DNA of 64,000 nucleotides from Erwinia sp. OLFS4 (GCF_002752165.1 NZ_MOMB01000005.1:58442-122441), one strand, 5' to 3'; shown: positions 39,586-49,208, numbered from the stretch's first letter. Numbers and translations are program-made. The notes: generated from the sequence alone by a model not told the origin.

Positions 39586-39944
39586 TTATTTTGCTGTAGT
39601 TGCTAGCATTAAGAAGTTAGCCGGGCGGGATCCTGCAAAGCGTTTTAATATCAACGCAATCTCCGACTGGTTTTTGATAATTTTTTCCAGCAGCGCAGCA
39701 AAATGTTTACAGTGCGGGCGGTTGTAATCGGTAAGCACCACCATGAACAGTCCGGGATGCGCGGCGACTGGCCAGCGCACTGGTTGCCGGCCGGAGCAGT
39801 TTGTACTGGCATAGCGGAATTTGACACCGGTGGGACGTCCGTGAATGTTTCAATATGCGCTTTCGGTTGTGGAATAAAAAATAACTGCGTGGCCGCCAGT
39901 AACGGTGTTGAAACCAACAGCAGGGCACTCATCAGTTTTTTCAT
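39586..39944 (-). pseudogene. scsC: scsC remnant (DsbA-like copper tolerance protein)
   Basis: An N-terminal signal-peptide region (MKKLMSALLLVSTPLLA) starts at 39944, overlapping the scsB stop as ATGA. Near 39780 the reading shifts frame: the recognisable thioredoxin-fold segment VVLTDYNRPHCKHFAALLEK continues in another frame down to a stop at 39586. The expected CxxC has become R-P-H-C, and most of the C-terminal half of ScsC (about 200 residues in Salmonella) is gone. The copy is therefore frameshifted, has lost a catalytic Cys and is truncated. Confidence 0.75.
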
Positions 39945-41955
39945 AGCGGCTCGTCTCTGGCCTGATCCAGTGCACTTAATAACGCGCCGGTTGTCAGTAA
40001 TGGCGAAAGCACCCTGCCGTTAGGCAGCCCGGGGCCGTATACCTGATTGAACGGAATTGCCGCACTGTGGCGATCCTGCAGGAAGCGCTGGATGGTTGGT
40101 GAAGGGTGGGTCCAGTCAGCGCGTAATGCCACCACGTCTGCTGCCCGTAAGGCGTTTTGCACCCTGTTGTTGAGGATAACGTTAAGCTTATTGACTTTGC
40201 AGGTGATACACCAGTCGGCGGTAACATCAACAAACACTCGCTTACCCTGCAACAAAGCCTGATAAATAGCCTGCTCAGACAGCGGTTGCCAGTGAATATT
40301 GTCCTGTAACTTTTTTTGCCAGTAGCCATCAGGCTGCAAACCGGGGAGCAGTGCGGCAACGAAAAAGAGAGCACCGCTGCTGACGATAAAAGCCTGACGC
40401 GTGCCTTGCTGATACCAAAAGCAGCCAGCAGGCAAATCAGTACGATGCTGCCGGCCAGCAATACGGAGAAAATGCCGGTATGGTTAACCATCAGGCTGAG
40501 TAACCACAGACAGGAACCCAGCATCATCAGGCCAGGTAATAGACGTAGTAAAATCATCCAGCGCCCGGGACGCGGCAGGTGGTGTGCCAGTACAGGGTAA
40601 ACGGCTATCAGCAACCATGGCAGGCTCATTCCTGTGCCGAGAGCAATAAAAATGGTCCATAGCTGAGGAAGTGACGCCGCCAGCGCGAAGGCGACTGCGC
40701 TGCCGACAAAGGGGGCCGAGCAGGGCGTCGCCAGTAAAGTCGCAAACATGCCTTGCAGAAAACAGACGCGATAACTGTTGCTCTGGGATGTCGTCAGACG
40801 GGTGTTAAAGGCCGCTGGCAGCCGGAGATGAAACAGACCTAACAGGTTAGCTGTGAATAATGCCGTCACGGCCACCATCACGCCGATAAACCAGGGATGC
40901 TGGAACTGAAAGCCCCAGCCAGCAGTCTGATGCGTGAGCCTTAATACGGTCATTAATATTGCCAGCGTCATAAAAGCAACGATGATGCCGGCGGCTGAGG
41001 TGAGAAATTGCGCGCGAACCATACGGTTTTGTTGCCGCTCAACTGTCATTACGCTGCTGAGTTTCATGGCCAGCACCGGCAGAACACAAGGCATGATATT
41101 GAGTATCAGACCGCCGGCCAGCGCCAGCAGTAAGATCTGCCAGAGAGTTATCGGCTCAGCTTCATTGAGCATCAGGGGGGCGCCGATGGTCAGCATACTT
41201 TGCTGGGCCATGCCATTATCGGCCAGCACCAGCGACAGCGTAGAACCGCGCAGATTAGCGGCAGCCTCCCCCTTTTCATTTGTCACCGGTATTGACGCGG
41301 TAAGCAGTTCACCATCAACCTGTACCACCGGTTCACCAGTGCGGCTATTTGCCGGATTATCAGAAAACAATGTTGGCCGATCCCAACCGGCCGCCCGGCG
41401 GGCTTTCACCTGAATTTCTCCCGCCCGGTACTCGGCTTGCAGCTGATCGGTAAGACCCCTGTCAAGTGGCACCTGTCCCATTGCCTGAGCATAGTCATGA
41501 CTGAAGTCGCGATCGGCAGGCTGGCTGAAATCCAGTGAAAAAGGATAATCGGTGATGATACAAACAGTGCTGCAGGTAGAAAGAGTCAGGGTACCGTGGG
41601 TTCTGCCCGGCGGGATATTTTTAAGCGTCAATGGGAAGCTGACCTGAGTCTGATAGCCCTGGCTTGAGTTACCGGCAATATCAAAACGCTGCGGCGTAGG
41701 CCAGTTCCATTCAGATTCTATCAATGGATCATCCCAGCGCAGGCTGGGTGCAATCCCCCCTTCACCAGGTGTACGCCAGTAGGTTTTCCAGCCTGGCTGC
41801 AATTTTACTTCCAGCAGCAGCTGCTGACTGTTGCCACGTAAACGAACGTTGGCATAGCCATTCTGAGGATGGTGCAACCAGCCGCTGTCCGCAGCAAAGG
41901 CGGCGGGTAGCCATAGCAGCAGGCCGCACAGGCTGCTGATAAAACGCATAAACAT
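39941..41955 (-). pseudogene. scsB: Frameshifted scsB (DsbD-like thiol reductase)
   Basis: ScsB is an inner-membrane electron carrier passing reducing power to periplasmic ScsC. The N-terminal periplasmic domain after a signal peptide, then about eight membrane helices (NIMPCVLPVLAMKLSSV, LLATPCSAPFVGSAV), are in one frame. Near 40417-40420 a run of four A (plus strand) seems to have lost one base: beyond it the frame reads nonsense, while the C-terminal thioredoxin domain (VDVTADWCITCKVNKLNV) continues in another frame to 39941. Restoring one base would give a protein of about 671 residues. A sequencing error in the homopolymer is possible. Confidence 0.85.
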
Positions 41956-42006
41956 AATTATCTCCGTAAGTAAGCCATAGCCCGGTTGAACTCAATACCG
42001 GTTGAC

Positions 42007-42381
42007 TTATTCACGCAGATTGCAAAATTCGAGATACAGGCGACATCGCGCAGGAAAGGATTGTGGTGACGCGGGTAGACGAGCAATCAGCAGCAACCGC
42101 AGTGCCAGCATGCCTTAGAATATCAGCAGAAAAAATAGTGACGCTTCTGCCAGTTGCGGCAGAGTCCCGCTCAGCGATTTAGGGTTCAGTTCGCAACTGA
42201 GCGTGGCGATATCATCGGGCGTTTCATACTCTGTCGTCGAACCTTGCAGCGTGCCGGATATCTCTGGTGCTGACAGCAGGGCAAACAGGCGATGCGTTGC
42301 CACTCGCTGGCTGATACTGATGATGACAAGCAGGCAGGCGAGGAATAAAAAAAACCTGCCCATGTGATGTTGATTCAGCAT
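42007..42381 (-). pseudogene. scsA: scsA-like gene with an in-frame stop
   Basis: A small membrane protein begins at ATG 42381 (HMGRFFLFLACLLVIISIS, first helix) and stops at a TAA at 42115-42117 in the second helix (EASLFFLLIF). The same frame stays open after this TAA for another 34 codons to 42007 and ends RCRLYLEFCNLRE. As I recall Salmonella ScsA (about 120 residues), it has a similar N-terminus and ends in a similar FCxFRE motif, so the TAA looks like a nonsense mutation splitting a 123-codon gene. It lies just upstream of scsB. Confidence 0.6.
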
Positions 42382-42465
42382 AAACCATCCGCATAACGAA
42401 GTGATAACAATCTTAACGATGCGGAGTGCGGTGACAAGTCAGACACGGGTAAAATAACGTAATAG

Positions 42466-43311
42466 TTATTCTTTGCGCTGTAAAAAGTTGTTCAGTAGCC
42501 GCCTGTAATCATCTTGATGCTGCTGATTATCTGCCAGTTGCCGACAAAGCTGCGCCAGCGCATGATAAACCACATCACCAGGCAGTTCACCCTGGTTGAG
42601 GCTGGCAATCTCTTGCATTTCAGGCGCCCAGCGCCACGCTTTACTGTACATATCGGGGATCGCCTGACGCAGGCGATCCATCAGCGCAGGCTGGCTATCA
42701 GTCATCTCCTGCCATAACGCCTCTGCCGCACCGGCTCTGCTGGCATTAATCAGCATCAGGGTACTGAGCAGGGTGATGCCTTTATTAATTCCGGCATAGG
42801 ACATTTTCAGTGCCGAAGCGGCTCCCACTTCGGCGGCCATTATTTTCACCCGCAAGCCGGCATCACTCAACCAGCTAAGCTTCGGGGCATCATCACCAGC
42901 GAACCAAAAACGCGGTCCTTTTTCCTGCGCGTCAGAAGGTGGCAGACCAATAATTGCCCCATCAACAAAGCCGGCGCCGCTTGCATCAATTACTGCGTGA
43001 ATTTTGCCAACCTGCCGGGCACTAACCGCATTGCAATCGACATAGAGCGGTTTAGTCCTGCTGCGTGCTAGCAGCGGCGCAAGTTCAGTGGCCAGTGTCA
43101 TTGCGTTGGCCGGAGGAACGATGGAAAAAATAGCTTCAGCTTTCATCAGTTCATCCGCATTCACTGCGGTCATTTTTGCCTGGCGGGGGCGTGCTGCAGA
43201 GGCAGAAGAGCGTCCCGTCAGCAGAGTTAATACCTCAACACGATGCGCTGTCAGTACGCTGGCAACGGCAGCCCCCATAGCACTAGGGGCGATAATAGCA
43301 ACGGTTTTCAT
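42466..43311 (-). CDS. 6-phosphogluconate dehydrogenase-like NAD(P) oxidoreductase (DUF1932)
   Basis: A 281-residue protein of the beta-hydroxyacid dehydrogenase superfamily. It has an N-terminal Rossmann domain (VAIIAPSAMGAAVASVL; the usual GxGxxG is APSAMGAA here), VDCNAVSARQV, FVDGAIIGLPP and the helix with the conserved Lys, ALKMSYAGINKG. The C-terminal part fits DUF1932. Substrate unknown. ATG 43311 and 43314 are both possible. It stands alone, 150-200 bp from its neighbours. Confidence 0.8.
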   Translation of the reverse strand: MKTVAIIAPSAMGAAVASVLTAHRVEVLTLLTGRSSASAARPRQAKMTAVNADELMKAEAIFSIVPPANAMTLATELAPLLARSRTKPLYVDCNAVSARQVGKIHAVIDASGAGFVDGAIIGLPPSDAQEKGPRFWFAGDDAPKLSWLSDAGLRVKIMAAEVGAASALKMSYAGINKGITLLSTLMLINASRAGAAEALWQEMTDSQPALMDRLRQAIPDMYSKAWRWAPEMQEIASLNQGELPGDVVYHALAQLCRQLADNQQHQDDYRRLLNNFLQRKE

Positions 43312-43512
43312 CATTTAACTCCACATCAGGTAATTAATCAGAGTGCTTAGCTGATATTGCTAGTATGCGTGCCAGTAGCCGGTAACCCCCTGTTCAAAGC
43401 CTGATGCAGGCTGGCTGCCGGGCGAATTATTCGCGAGAAGAGATGTTGCTTTGCTACAGCGCTATTTGTCACCAATAACGCTGTGAAAGGCGCGCGGCGG
43501 CGCCTGAGTACG

Positions 43513-43890
43513 TTATTTTACGGTAAAACTGTACTCACCTTTAGTTTTATGACCATCGGTAGAAAGCACATGCCAGTTGACCTGGTAGGCACCCGCGGCC
43601 AGCGGTGCAGTGAGCGGCACCACCAGCTGTTTACCGTTACTTTTGCTAACGAGTGATTTTCCTGTCGGTACCAGCGCCCCCTGGCTGTCTTTCAGGGTAG
43701 CTTCACTGAATGCCGGCTCAAGGCCTTCGCTAAAGGTCAGCGTCAGCTGCTTAGGTGACGCTGTCACTTCTTCTTTCGCTGCGGGCTCAGAGGTTTTAAG
43801 ATGTGCGTGGGCCTGCGCCTGCTGTACGCTGGCAGCAAAAGCCAGTACAGCGCTGATGGCAATCAGTGTTTTCCTGAACGGTAATTTCAT
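43513..43890 (-). CDS. yobA: Periplasmic copper-binding protein CopC/YobA
   Basis: A 125-residue CopC-domain protein. Signal cleavage after QQAQA would leave an N-terminal His (HAHLKTSEP), the residue that ligands Cu(II) in CopC proteins, together with the C-terminal DGHKTKGEYSF His. In E. coli yobA is followed by yebZ (copD) for uptake across the inner membrane; here nothing follows for about 200 bp, so it is an orphan. Copper function is inferred from the family. Confidence 0.9.
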   Translation of the reverse strand: MKLPFRKTLIAISAVLAFAASVQQAQAHAHLKTSEPAAKEEVTASPKQLTLTFSEGLEPAFSEATLKDSQGALVPTGKSLVSKSNGKQLVVPLTAPLAAGAYQVNWHVLSTDGHKTKGEYSFTVK

Positions 43891-44043
43891 GGTGTCGCTC
43901 CTTGGTTAATGTTATCCGGCTGACAAGCTGTCATCAGAAGGTTAGCAGGATAATAGCCAGCAACGGTGATTTAAAGTAACAAGTTTTGCGTTATTTGCGG
44001 GCAAAGACACAAACAGCCCGCTATCGGAATCCGCCAGGGGGCG

Positions 44044-44092
44044 TAGCCTGTTGCAGCACAAGCGATGCTGTGCGATGGCGACAGGCAGGCTA
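44044..44092. repeat. Nested inverted repeat between copC and pptA
   Basis: TAGCCTG at 44044-44050 pairs with CAGGCTA at 44086-44092, and inside it GCACA pairs with TGTGC around AGCGATGC. The surrounding 280 bp contain no gene. The element could be a REP-like palindrome or part of the end of a transcript. Confidence 0.4.
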
Positions 44093-44170
44093 TGCTGTGA
44101 ATGCGTAGCATGCGATCTCTGGTTGTTGTACGCTCATCTGATGTTAAATCCTTTGCTATAGGACCTGGTT

Positions 44171-44401
44171 ATGCCACATATCGAATTATCATTTTTCTCC
44201 CGTGACCTCAGTGATGAACAGCAACAAGCGCTGGCGAACGATCTGTGCGAAGTGGTAAAAAAACATTTTGGTTCCCGTGATGAATCCCTGTCTGTTGCCC
44301 TGCATCCTGTCGCAAAAGAAAACTGGAAAACACAGGTTTACGACCCGCGTATCCGGGCGGAAATTGATCGGCTGGTGAAAAAACCCGGCTACGAGATGTA
44401 A
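44171..44401 (+). CDS. pptA: 4-oxalocrotonate tautomerase-family enzyme PptA (YdcE)
   Basis: A 76-residue tautomerase with the catalytic N-terminal Pro (MPHIELSFF; Met is removed to expose Pro1). It is close to E. coli YdcE in length and in the ending LVKKPGYEM. E. coli PptA acts on phenylpyruvate-type enols in vitro; the physiological substrate is unknown. Single gene. Confidence 0.88.
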   Translation: MPHIELSFFSRDLSDEQQQALANDLCEVVKKHFGSRDESLSVALHPVAKENWKTQVYDPRIRAEIDRLVKKPGYEM

Positions 44402-44810
44402 TAATATCTGCTTGTCGCCAGCGCAGGTGCTGCATCTGCGCTGGCGACTGTACCATTCCTGATAGCCGGCTCTCTGACAAGGCTTCAACCCGCATCAATA
44501 TCCAGATGGCTTAGCGCATTCAGTTTGTTGCCTGCGCGACGACGGTAATCCCTGTACGCCGCCCACTGAAAAAGGTTCAGGGATTTTCCCTGGTCATGAT
44601 GGCCCTGAACCGACAGCGGTTAGCCTTTTATTGCAATACAATATCGCTGGTCTGAGCGCGTCTACGGGTGCGCTTTTTTTATCGCAGCTGGCGGCCGGTT
44701 TCCACTTAGCGATGTGTGTGGTGGTGATTGATTTTCCATGACCTTCAACCAGGCTTATTATTCGCAATACGGCAAGTTTGCTGTGTCATCCCATCATCTT
44801 TGAGGTACTG
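44402..44810. other. Gap between pptA and an SDR gene with hairpins
   Basis: 409 bp without a complete gene. It contains the inverted repeat GGTTCAGGG (44574-44582) with CCCTGAACC (44603-44611), and an overlapping smaller hairpin CAGGGATTTTCCCTG that would compete with it, then a terminator at 44655-44680. On the minus strand the frame 44619-44485 is open for 44 codons and ends KLNALSHLDIDAG, protein-like but with no start; it could be the end of a lost gene. Confidence 0.4.
44655..44680 (+). terminator. Rho-independent terminator in the pptA-SDR gap
   Basis: AGCGC at 44655-44659 pairs with GCGCT at 44670-44674, followed by a run of seven T. It lies 250 bp after the pptA stop, far for a simple pptA terminator, so it may end an independent short RNA. 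Confidence 0.6.
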
Positions 44811-45605
44811 ATGAAAATCGATTTAAGTGGAAAAACGGCGCTGGTTACCGCATCCACCGGCGGAATTGGCTATGCTATTGCCAGCGGCCTGGCACAAAGC
44901 GGGGCCAGGGTTATTATTAATGGTCGCACTAGCGACAGCGTTGAAAAAGCGCAGGCCAGGTTACAGACGGCGCTCCCGGCGGCCAGTATTATTCCGCTGG
45001 CCGCCAATCTGCGCGATGCCGCCGGCGTTAACACATTAATTAACGCCTTGCCACCGGTGGATATTCTGGTTAATAACGCCGGCATTTACGGCCCGCAGGA
45101 TTTCTATCAGACAGACGATGAAACCTGGGAAAATTTCTGGCAAACCAATGTGATGTCTGGCGTGCGGCTGTCACGGGCCTTGTTGCCGGCAATGGTAAAA
45201 CAAGGCTGGGGAAGGGTGGTTTTTATTTCTTCAGAATCGGCCCGTAATATCCCGTCTGATATGATCCACTATGGTGTCAGTAAAACGGCACAACTTTCAT
45301 TGTCTCGCGGACTGGCAAAGTATGTTGCGGGCAGCGGCGTGACGGTGAACAGCGTGTTGCCTGGACCGACGTTATCCGATGGTTTAGCTGCCATGCTGGA
45401 AGAAGAGCGGCAGAAAACCGGCAAATCCCTTGACGCGCTGGCGAAAGCATTCGTGATGGAGGCGCGCCCCAGCTCAGTGATTCAACGGGCCGCCAGCGTT
45501 GATGAAGTCGCGAATATGGTGGTCTATATCTGTTCATCTCAGGCGTCGGCTACCACTGGGGCAGCACTACGCGTTGATGGTGGCGTGGTGGATGATATCG
45601 TCTGA
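44811..45605 (+). CDS. Short-chain dehydrogenase/reductase
   Basis: A 264-residue classical SDR with the cofactor motif TASTGGIGYAIA, NNAGIYG, a catalytic Ser (FISSESA) and YGVSK, ending with the usual LRVDGG. Substrate unknown. Start ATG 44811 follows TGAGG; the frame is open 11 codons upstream. It stands alone. Confidence 0.85.
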   Translation: MKIDLSGKTALVTASTGGIGYAIASGLAQSGARVIINGRTSDSVEKAQARLQTALPAASIIPLAANLRDAAGVNTLINALPPVDILVNNAGIYGPQDFYQTDDETWENFWQTNVMSGVRLSRALLPAMVKQGWGRVVFISSESARNIPSDMIHYGVSKTAQLSLSRGLAKYVAGSGVTVNSVLPGPTLSDGLAAMLEEERQKTGKSLDALAKAFVMEARPSSVIQRAASVDEVANMVVYICSSQASATTGAALRVDGGVVDDIV

Positions 45606-45718
45606 AGCGGCATACAATCACCCTCTGGTTTGACAACAGTGGTGATAGGGCGTGTCACCATTGGCTTGCGCGTCACCATCGCGTAAACTAACCGCCTTAA
45701 TACTCAAAGGGGAACATT

Positions 45719-45979
45719 ATGAGAGCCATTTTTCCACTGTCACGTCAGGCGATAAAATTTGTCTGTTCGGTGATTATCGTGGCATTACTGGTGGGTGTGG
45801 TCATGGGACATGCCATTGTCGGTGGCATTATTGACGAGTATCATCTGCCGCTCAGCGAATGGCCGCTGCAGCTGTATATCACTGAAGGTTTTATGGTAGC
45901 AGGTTACAGTCTGGTGTTTACCCTGTTGCTTTCGGTCCCGCTCTGGTACTTTTTTCTCGGTGACAAGCAACAGCACTAA
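45719..45979 (+). CDS. Small two-helix inner-membrane protein
   Basis: An 86-residue protein with helices at about residues 11-35 and 55-80, a short loop between and a His/Lys/Gln tail (GDKQQH). The start has an excellent AAAGGGGA ribosome site. It somewhat resembles the DUF2534 group of enteric membrane proteins, but I am not sure of that. No function can be assigned. Confidence 0.65.
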   Translation: MRAIFPLSRQAIKFVCSVIIVALLVGVVMGHAIVGGIIDEYHLPLSEWPLQLYITEGFMVAGYSLVFTLLLSVPLWYFFLGDKQQH

Positions 45980-46048
45980 ATCGTACGGTTATACGCTGCA
46001 CAGCGGTGTTTACAACCTATCGCCCTGACTGTCAGCGTTAATTAATCT

Positions 46049-46068
46049 GCCCCTGATAATTCAGGGGC
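46049..46068. terminator. Hairpin after katA
   Basis: A perfect 8-bp stem, GCCCCTGA and TCAGGGGC, with a TAAT loop, lies 18 bp beyond the katA stop and about 70 bp after the convergent small membrane protein gene. T-runs are weak on both sides; a bidirectional terminator is likely. Confidence 0.6.
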
Positions 46069-46085
46069 GATTTATTCAGACGGTT

Positions 46086-47552
46086 TTATCTGCTGGCGCG
46101 TGCTGCCATGACTTTTTCTTCAATGCGTTTACCCACCGCCGCGTCAATATTGCGCCAGTACTGAAAAGCCCGCGATAAAACTGGTTCTTCGACACCGGCC
46201 AACAGGTGCCCGGCAACGTTACTCACCAGCCGATCGCGGGCGGCCTGATCCATGACCTGATTGACCAGCATATTGGCCTGAGCGAAATCATCATCATCTT
46301 TACGCAGAGTATAAGCTGCGCGCACCATGTCACCGCTGGCAGGCCAGGTTGCATCGGTGGGATAGCGCGTACCGTCGGCGATCGGACCCCCTTTGGAATT
46401 AGGGGCATATACCGGATCGCTCACCGGGTTAATCCGCATCGCACCATCTTTACTGTAGCTGTTTACCGGGGCGTGCGGGGCGTTCACCGGTATCTGTTTA
46501 TAGTTAACGCCCAGACGGGCACGATGAGCGTCAGCATAAGCAAAAATTCGCCCGATCAACATCTTATCCGGACTCAGTCCGATACCCGGCACCAGATTAT
46601 TGGGTTCGAAGGCTGCTTGTTCAATCTGGGCATGATTATCAACCGGGTTACGATTGAGTTGCAGCTTGCCAACTTTGATCAACGGATAGTCTGCGTGTGG
46701 CCATACTTTGGTTAAATCAAACGGGTTGTAGCGGTAGGTTTCTGCTTCAGCAAAAGGCATAATCTGCACGTACAGGGTCCAGCTGGGGTATTCACCTTGA
46801 TCAATGGCATTGTACAGATCGCGGGTGTGGTAGTCGCCATCCATGCCGGCCAGCCTATCTGCGTCTTCCTGTGTCAGGCATTTAACGCCCTGATCGGTTT
46901 TAAAATGGTATTTAACCCAGAATTTTTCACCCTGCGCATTTACCCACATATAAGTATGACTGGAATAGCCGTTCATATGACGCCAGCTTTTCGGTATACC
47001 GCGGTCACCCATAAGCCAGGTAACCTGATGCGCTGATTCGGGTGACAGCGTCCAGAAATCCCATTGCATATCATGATCACGTAAGTTATTGTCGGCTCGT
47101 CGCTTTTGTGATCGAATAAAGTGCTGGAATTTCATCGGATCGCGAATAAAAAATACCGGGGTATTGTTCCCCACCATGTCGTAATTGCCTTCGCTGGTAT
47201 AAAACTTTATGGCAAAGCCACGCGGGTCACGCCAGGTGTCCGGGCTACCGCGCTCTCCGGCTACCGTGGAAAAACGCATCACTACATCGGTTTTTATTCC
47301 CGGCTGAAACAGCGCTGCTTTTGTGTAGCGGCTGATATCTTCTGTAACCTGAAAAAAGCCAAACGCGCCGCTCCCTTTCGCGTGCGGCTGCCGCTCCGGA
47401 ATTCTTTCACGGTTAAAGTTGGCCATCTGCTCAATAAGATAATGGTCGTGAAGTAAAATCGGGCCATCCGGGCCAATGGTGAGCGAATGTTCATCACTGG
47501 CTACCGGAATGCCGGCATCCGTGGTGGTGGGTTTGTTATGCTGATTGCTCAT
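46086..47552 (-). CDS. katA: Monofunctional heme catalase (KatA type, small subunit)
   Basis: A 488-residue clade-3 type catalase that disproportionates hydrogen peroxide. The catalytic His is in [13 protein letters not shown], Asn in GNNTPVFF, and the heme-ligand Tyr in [14 protein letters not shown]. It is much shorter than KatE (about 750 residues) and unrelated to KatG, the two catalases of E. coli K-12, so this gene is an addition relative to that genome. A single gene divergent from a thioredoxin-like gene. Confidence 0.95.
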   Translation of the reverse strand: MSNQHNKPTTTDAGIPVASDEHSLTIGPDGPILLHDHYLIEQMANFNRERIPERQPHAKGSGAFGFFQVTEDISRYTKAALFQPGIKTDVVMRFSTVAGERGSPDTWRDPRGFAIKFYTSEGNYDMVGNNTPVFFIRDPMKFQHFIRSQKRRADNNLRDHDMQWDFWTLSPESAHQVTWLMGDRGIPKSWRHMNGYSSHTYMWVNAQGEKFWVKYHFKTDQGVKCLTQEDADRLAGMDGDYHTRDLYNAIDQGEYPSWTLYVQIMPFAEAETYRYNPFDLTKVWPHADYPLIKVGKLQLNRNPVDNHAQIEQAAFEPNNLVPGIGLSPDKMLIGRIFAYADAHRARLGVNYKQIPVNAPHAPVNSYSKDGAMRINPVSDPVYAPNSKGGPIADGTRYPTDATWPASGDMVRAAYTLRKDDDDFAQANMLVNQVMDQAARDRLVSNVAGHLLAGVEEPVLSRAFQYWRNIDAAVGKRIEEKVMAARASR

Positions 47553-47768
47553 GATTGCGTCTCCCGCGTCGTTATCATTCAGTCTTCTAGCGTAGTTCAG
47601 CGCGGCACGACGTGCAGAAAAATTCCCATTATTTTTGTAAGGTCAAGTTGCAATATCAGAGTCCTGTCGCCAGGGTCCCAGGCAGATATTAAGGTTAACG
47701 CCAGGCTTGACGCTGACCGTACCCCGCCGACATACTCAATGCCCACCGCCCGGATATTGGATGAAATA

Positions 47769-48272
47769 ATGCAGGATTTTCAGCTACTACTGGCAGCAGG
47801 ACGTGATTTTAAACAGTATGCACAGGACGGGCTGGCGACTGAAATTGCCGCCGTGCACAGTTTTCAGCAGCGGCTAAGTGCGCAAGCGCTGCCGCTGACC
47901 ACACTGCAGCAGATAGCGGCAATTGACAAAGGCTACAGCCTGCTGGTTGCCGCTGAAATGTGGTGTCCTGACTGTCAGATAAACCTTTGCGCGATGGCGT
48001 TGTTGTGTCAGATGCAGCCACATATTGAAATGAAAATTATCAGTAAAGCCAGGGCAGAAAGGGCGCTGAAAATGCTGCTCGGTATTGAGCGCATTGCCAT
48101 TCCCTACGTGCTGGTGCTTGATCAACACCAGCAGCTGGCAGGGCAGTTTATTGAGCAACCGCAAACGGTGATAAAAGGTAATCAGGTGATTCGTGAGGCA
48201 TACCGACGCGGAGAGCATCTGCACGATACCCTGTATGAGCTGTTGCATATTATTTCACCGCAACAAAAGTAA
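47769..48272 (+). CDS. Thioredoxin-family protein with a WCPDC motif
   Basis: A 167-residue cytoplasmic protein. MWCPDCQINLCAM contains a C-x-x-C pair in a thioredoxin fold, of the small bacterial thioredoxin-9 type; RIAIPYVLVLD provides the cis-Pro segment. I start at ATG 47769, 8 bp after GGA; ATG 47739 lacks a ribosome site and the remaining open frame overlaps katA. Location next to catalase suggests an oxidative-stress role, which is inference. Confidence 0.75.
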   Translation: MQDFQLLLAAGRDFKQYAQDGLATEIAAVHSFQQRLSAQALPLTTLQQIAAIDKGYSLLVAAEMWCPDCQINLCAMALLCQMQPHIEMKIISKARAERALKMLLGIERIAIPYVLVLDQHQQLAGQFIEQPQTVIKGNQVIREAYRRGEHLHDTLYELLHIISPQQK

Positions 48273-48298
48273 TTGCTCAGGTGGCGCGGCGATAGCGG

Positions 48299-48880
48299 TT
48301 AGTTATCCTGCTTTCCCAGTGCACGCCATAGTGCATCGAAACCCACCTGCTTAAACTCATCGGTTCGCGTGGGTTCAGCGGTAATAAATTTGATAGTGGT
48401 TTCCACCAGAGCCAGAAAAATTTCATCACTGTAGGCACGAAAGGGCGGAACACAAAATTCAGGCAGCAGTCCTGACTCAAGATGCTGACGGCGCTGAGGA
48501 AAAAGTTGAAGAACCTGCTCCCGGGTTGCATCGGTAATTTTTTCGCTGATTGCCAGCTTTCGCATGGTGAGGTAGCCATAGGGATTCGCCGCGCCCCAGT
48601 CAATGCAGTTATGCCATAAATGTCGCAAAAAAATCTTTGGCGAGCAGGTTAACAGGTCAACATTGTTAATAAGGGATTTACCCAGATCAAGCTTCAGATG
48701 CAAATACAATGCATTAAGCAGCGCATCTTTGCTGGCGAAATAGCGAAATAACGTCCCTTCAGCCACCCCGGCATAGCGGGTAATTTGCGCGGTAGAGGCG
48801 CCGATACCGCTTTCAGCAATAGCCCGGGTAGCCGCATTCAGCAAAGCCAGCTTTTTATCTTCACTTTTGGGACGCGCCAC
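48299..48880 (-). CDS. ramR: TetR-family repressor RamR
   Basis: A 193-residue TetR regulator, the same length as Salmonella RamR, with a shared N-terminus (MARPKSEDKK) and the helix-turn-helix AGVAEGTLFRYFASKDALLN. RamR represses ramA and is released by bile acids and various drugs; mutations in it cause efflux-mediated multidrug resistance in Salmonella and Klebsiella. It is divergent from ramA with the expected operator between them. Confidence 0.92.
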   Translation of the reverse strand: MARPKSEDKKLALLNAATRAIAESGIGASTAQITRYAGVAEGTLFRYFASKDALLNALYLHLKLDLGKSLINNVDLLTCSPKIFLRHLWHNCIDWGAANPYGYLTMRKLAISEKITDATREQVLQLFPQRRQHLESGLLPEFCVPPFRAYSDEIFLALVETTIKFITAEPTRTDEFKQVGFDALWRALGKQDN

Positions 48881-48975
48881 GTTCGTTACCTTTTAAAAAC
48901 AAATATTAACTAGCACGCTCGATTGAACCACGTTGTATCACAGGCTGCAATCAACCCCGTCTGAATAAAACGGGC

Positions 48976-49003
48976 TTGACGAATCATTCCACCTTCATAT
49001 AAT
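48976..49003 (+). promoter_or_regulatory. ramA promoter
   Basis: TTGACG at 48976-48981 and TATAAT at 48998-49003 with a 16-bp spacer form a near-consensus sigma-70 promoter reading toward ramA. Its -10 box abuts the RamR operator, so repressor binding would block initiation. Confidence 0.8.
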
Positions 49004-49021
49004 GAGTGTTTACTCACTCAT
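49002..49021. promoter_or_regulatory. RamR operator
   Basis: ATGAGTG-N6-CACTCAT, perfect 7-bp arms. This agrees with the RamR site known from the Salmonella ramR-ramA intergenic region, and it overlaps the -10 end and start of the ramA promoter. Confidence 0.9.
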
Positions 49022-49208
49022 ATTCAACTCTTTTCACACTGTACCCGTCAGTATCAGACTGCTGCAGCTGCACTGTGAAAGGGGAGACGCGTTGTTTGGT
49101 TTAATCTTATTAGCGGCTTCAGCGTTAGCCGGGCGATTTGCTTGCCAGCGTCCCGGCAGCAGGACGCTACAGCGCCTGTACTCAATTTGCAAACACTAAG
49201 GGGGGAAT

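Noticed and set aside
42115..42381. Treating the 88-codon scsA-like frame as a complete short gene
   Set aside because: The same frame continues beyond the TAA with a conserved-looking C-terminal end, so a nonsense-split gene is the better reading.
49002..49199. Small open frame (65 codons) starting in the RamR operator
   Set aside because: It begins at the ATGAGTG of the operator itself, has no ribosome site, and shows no recognisable protein features; it is the untranslated leader of ramA.
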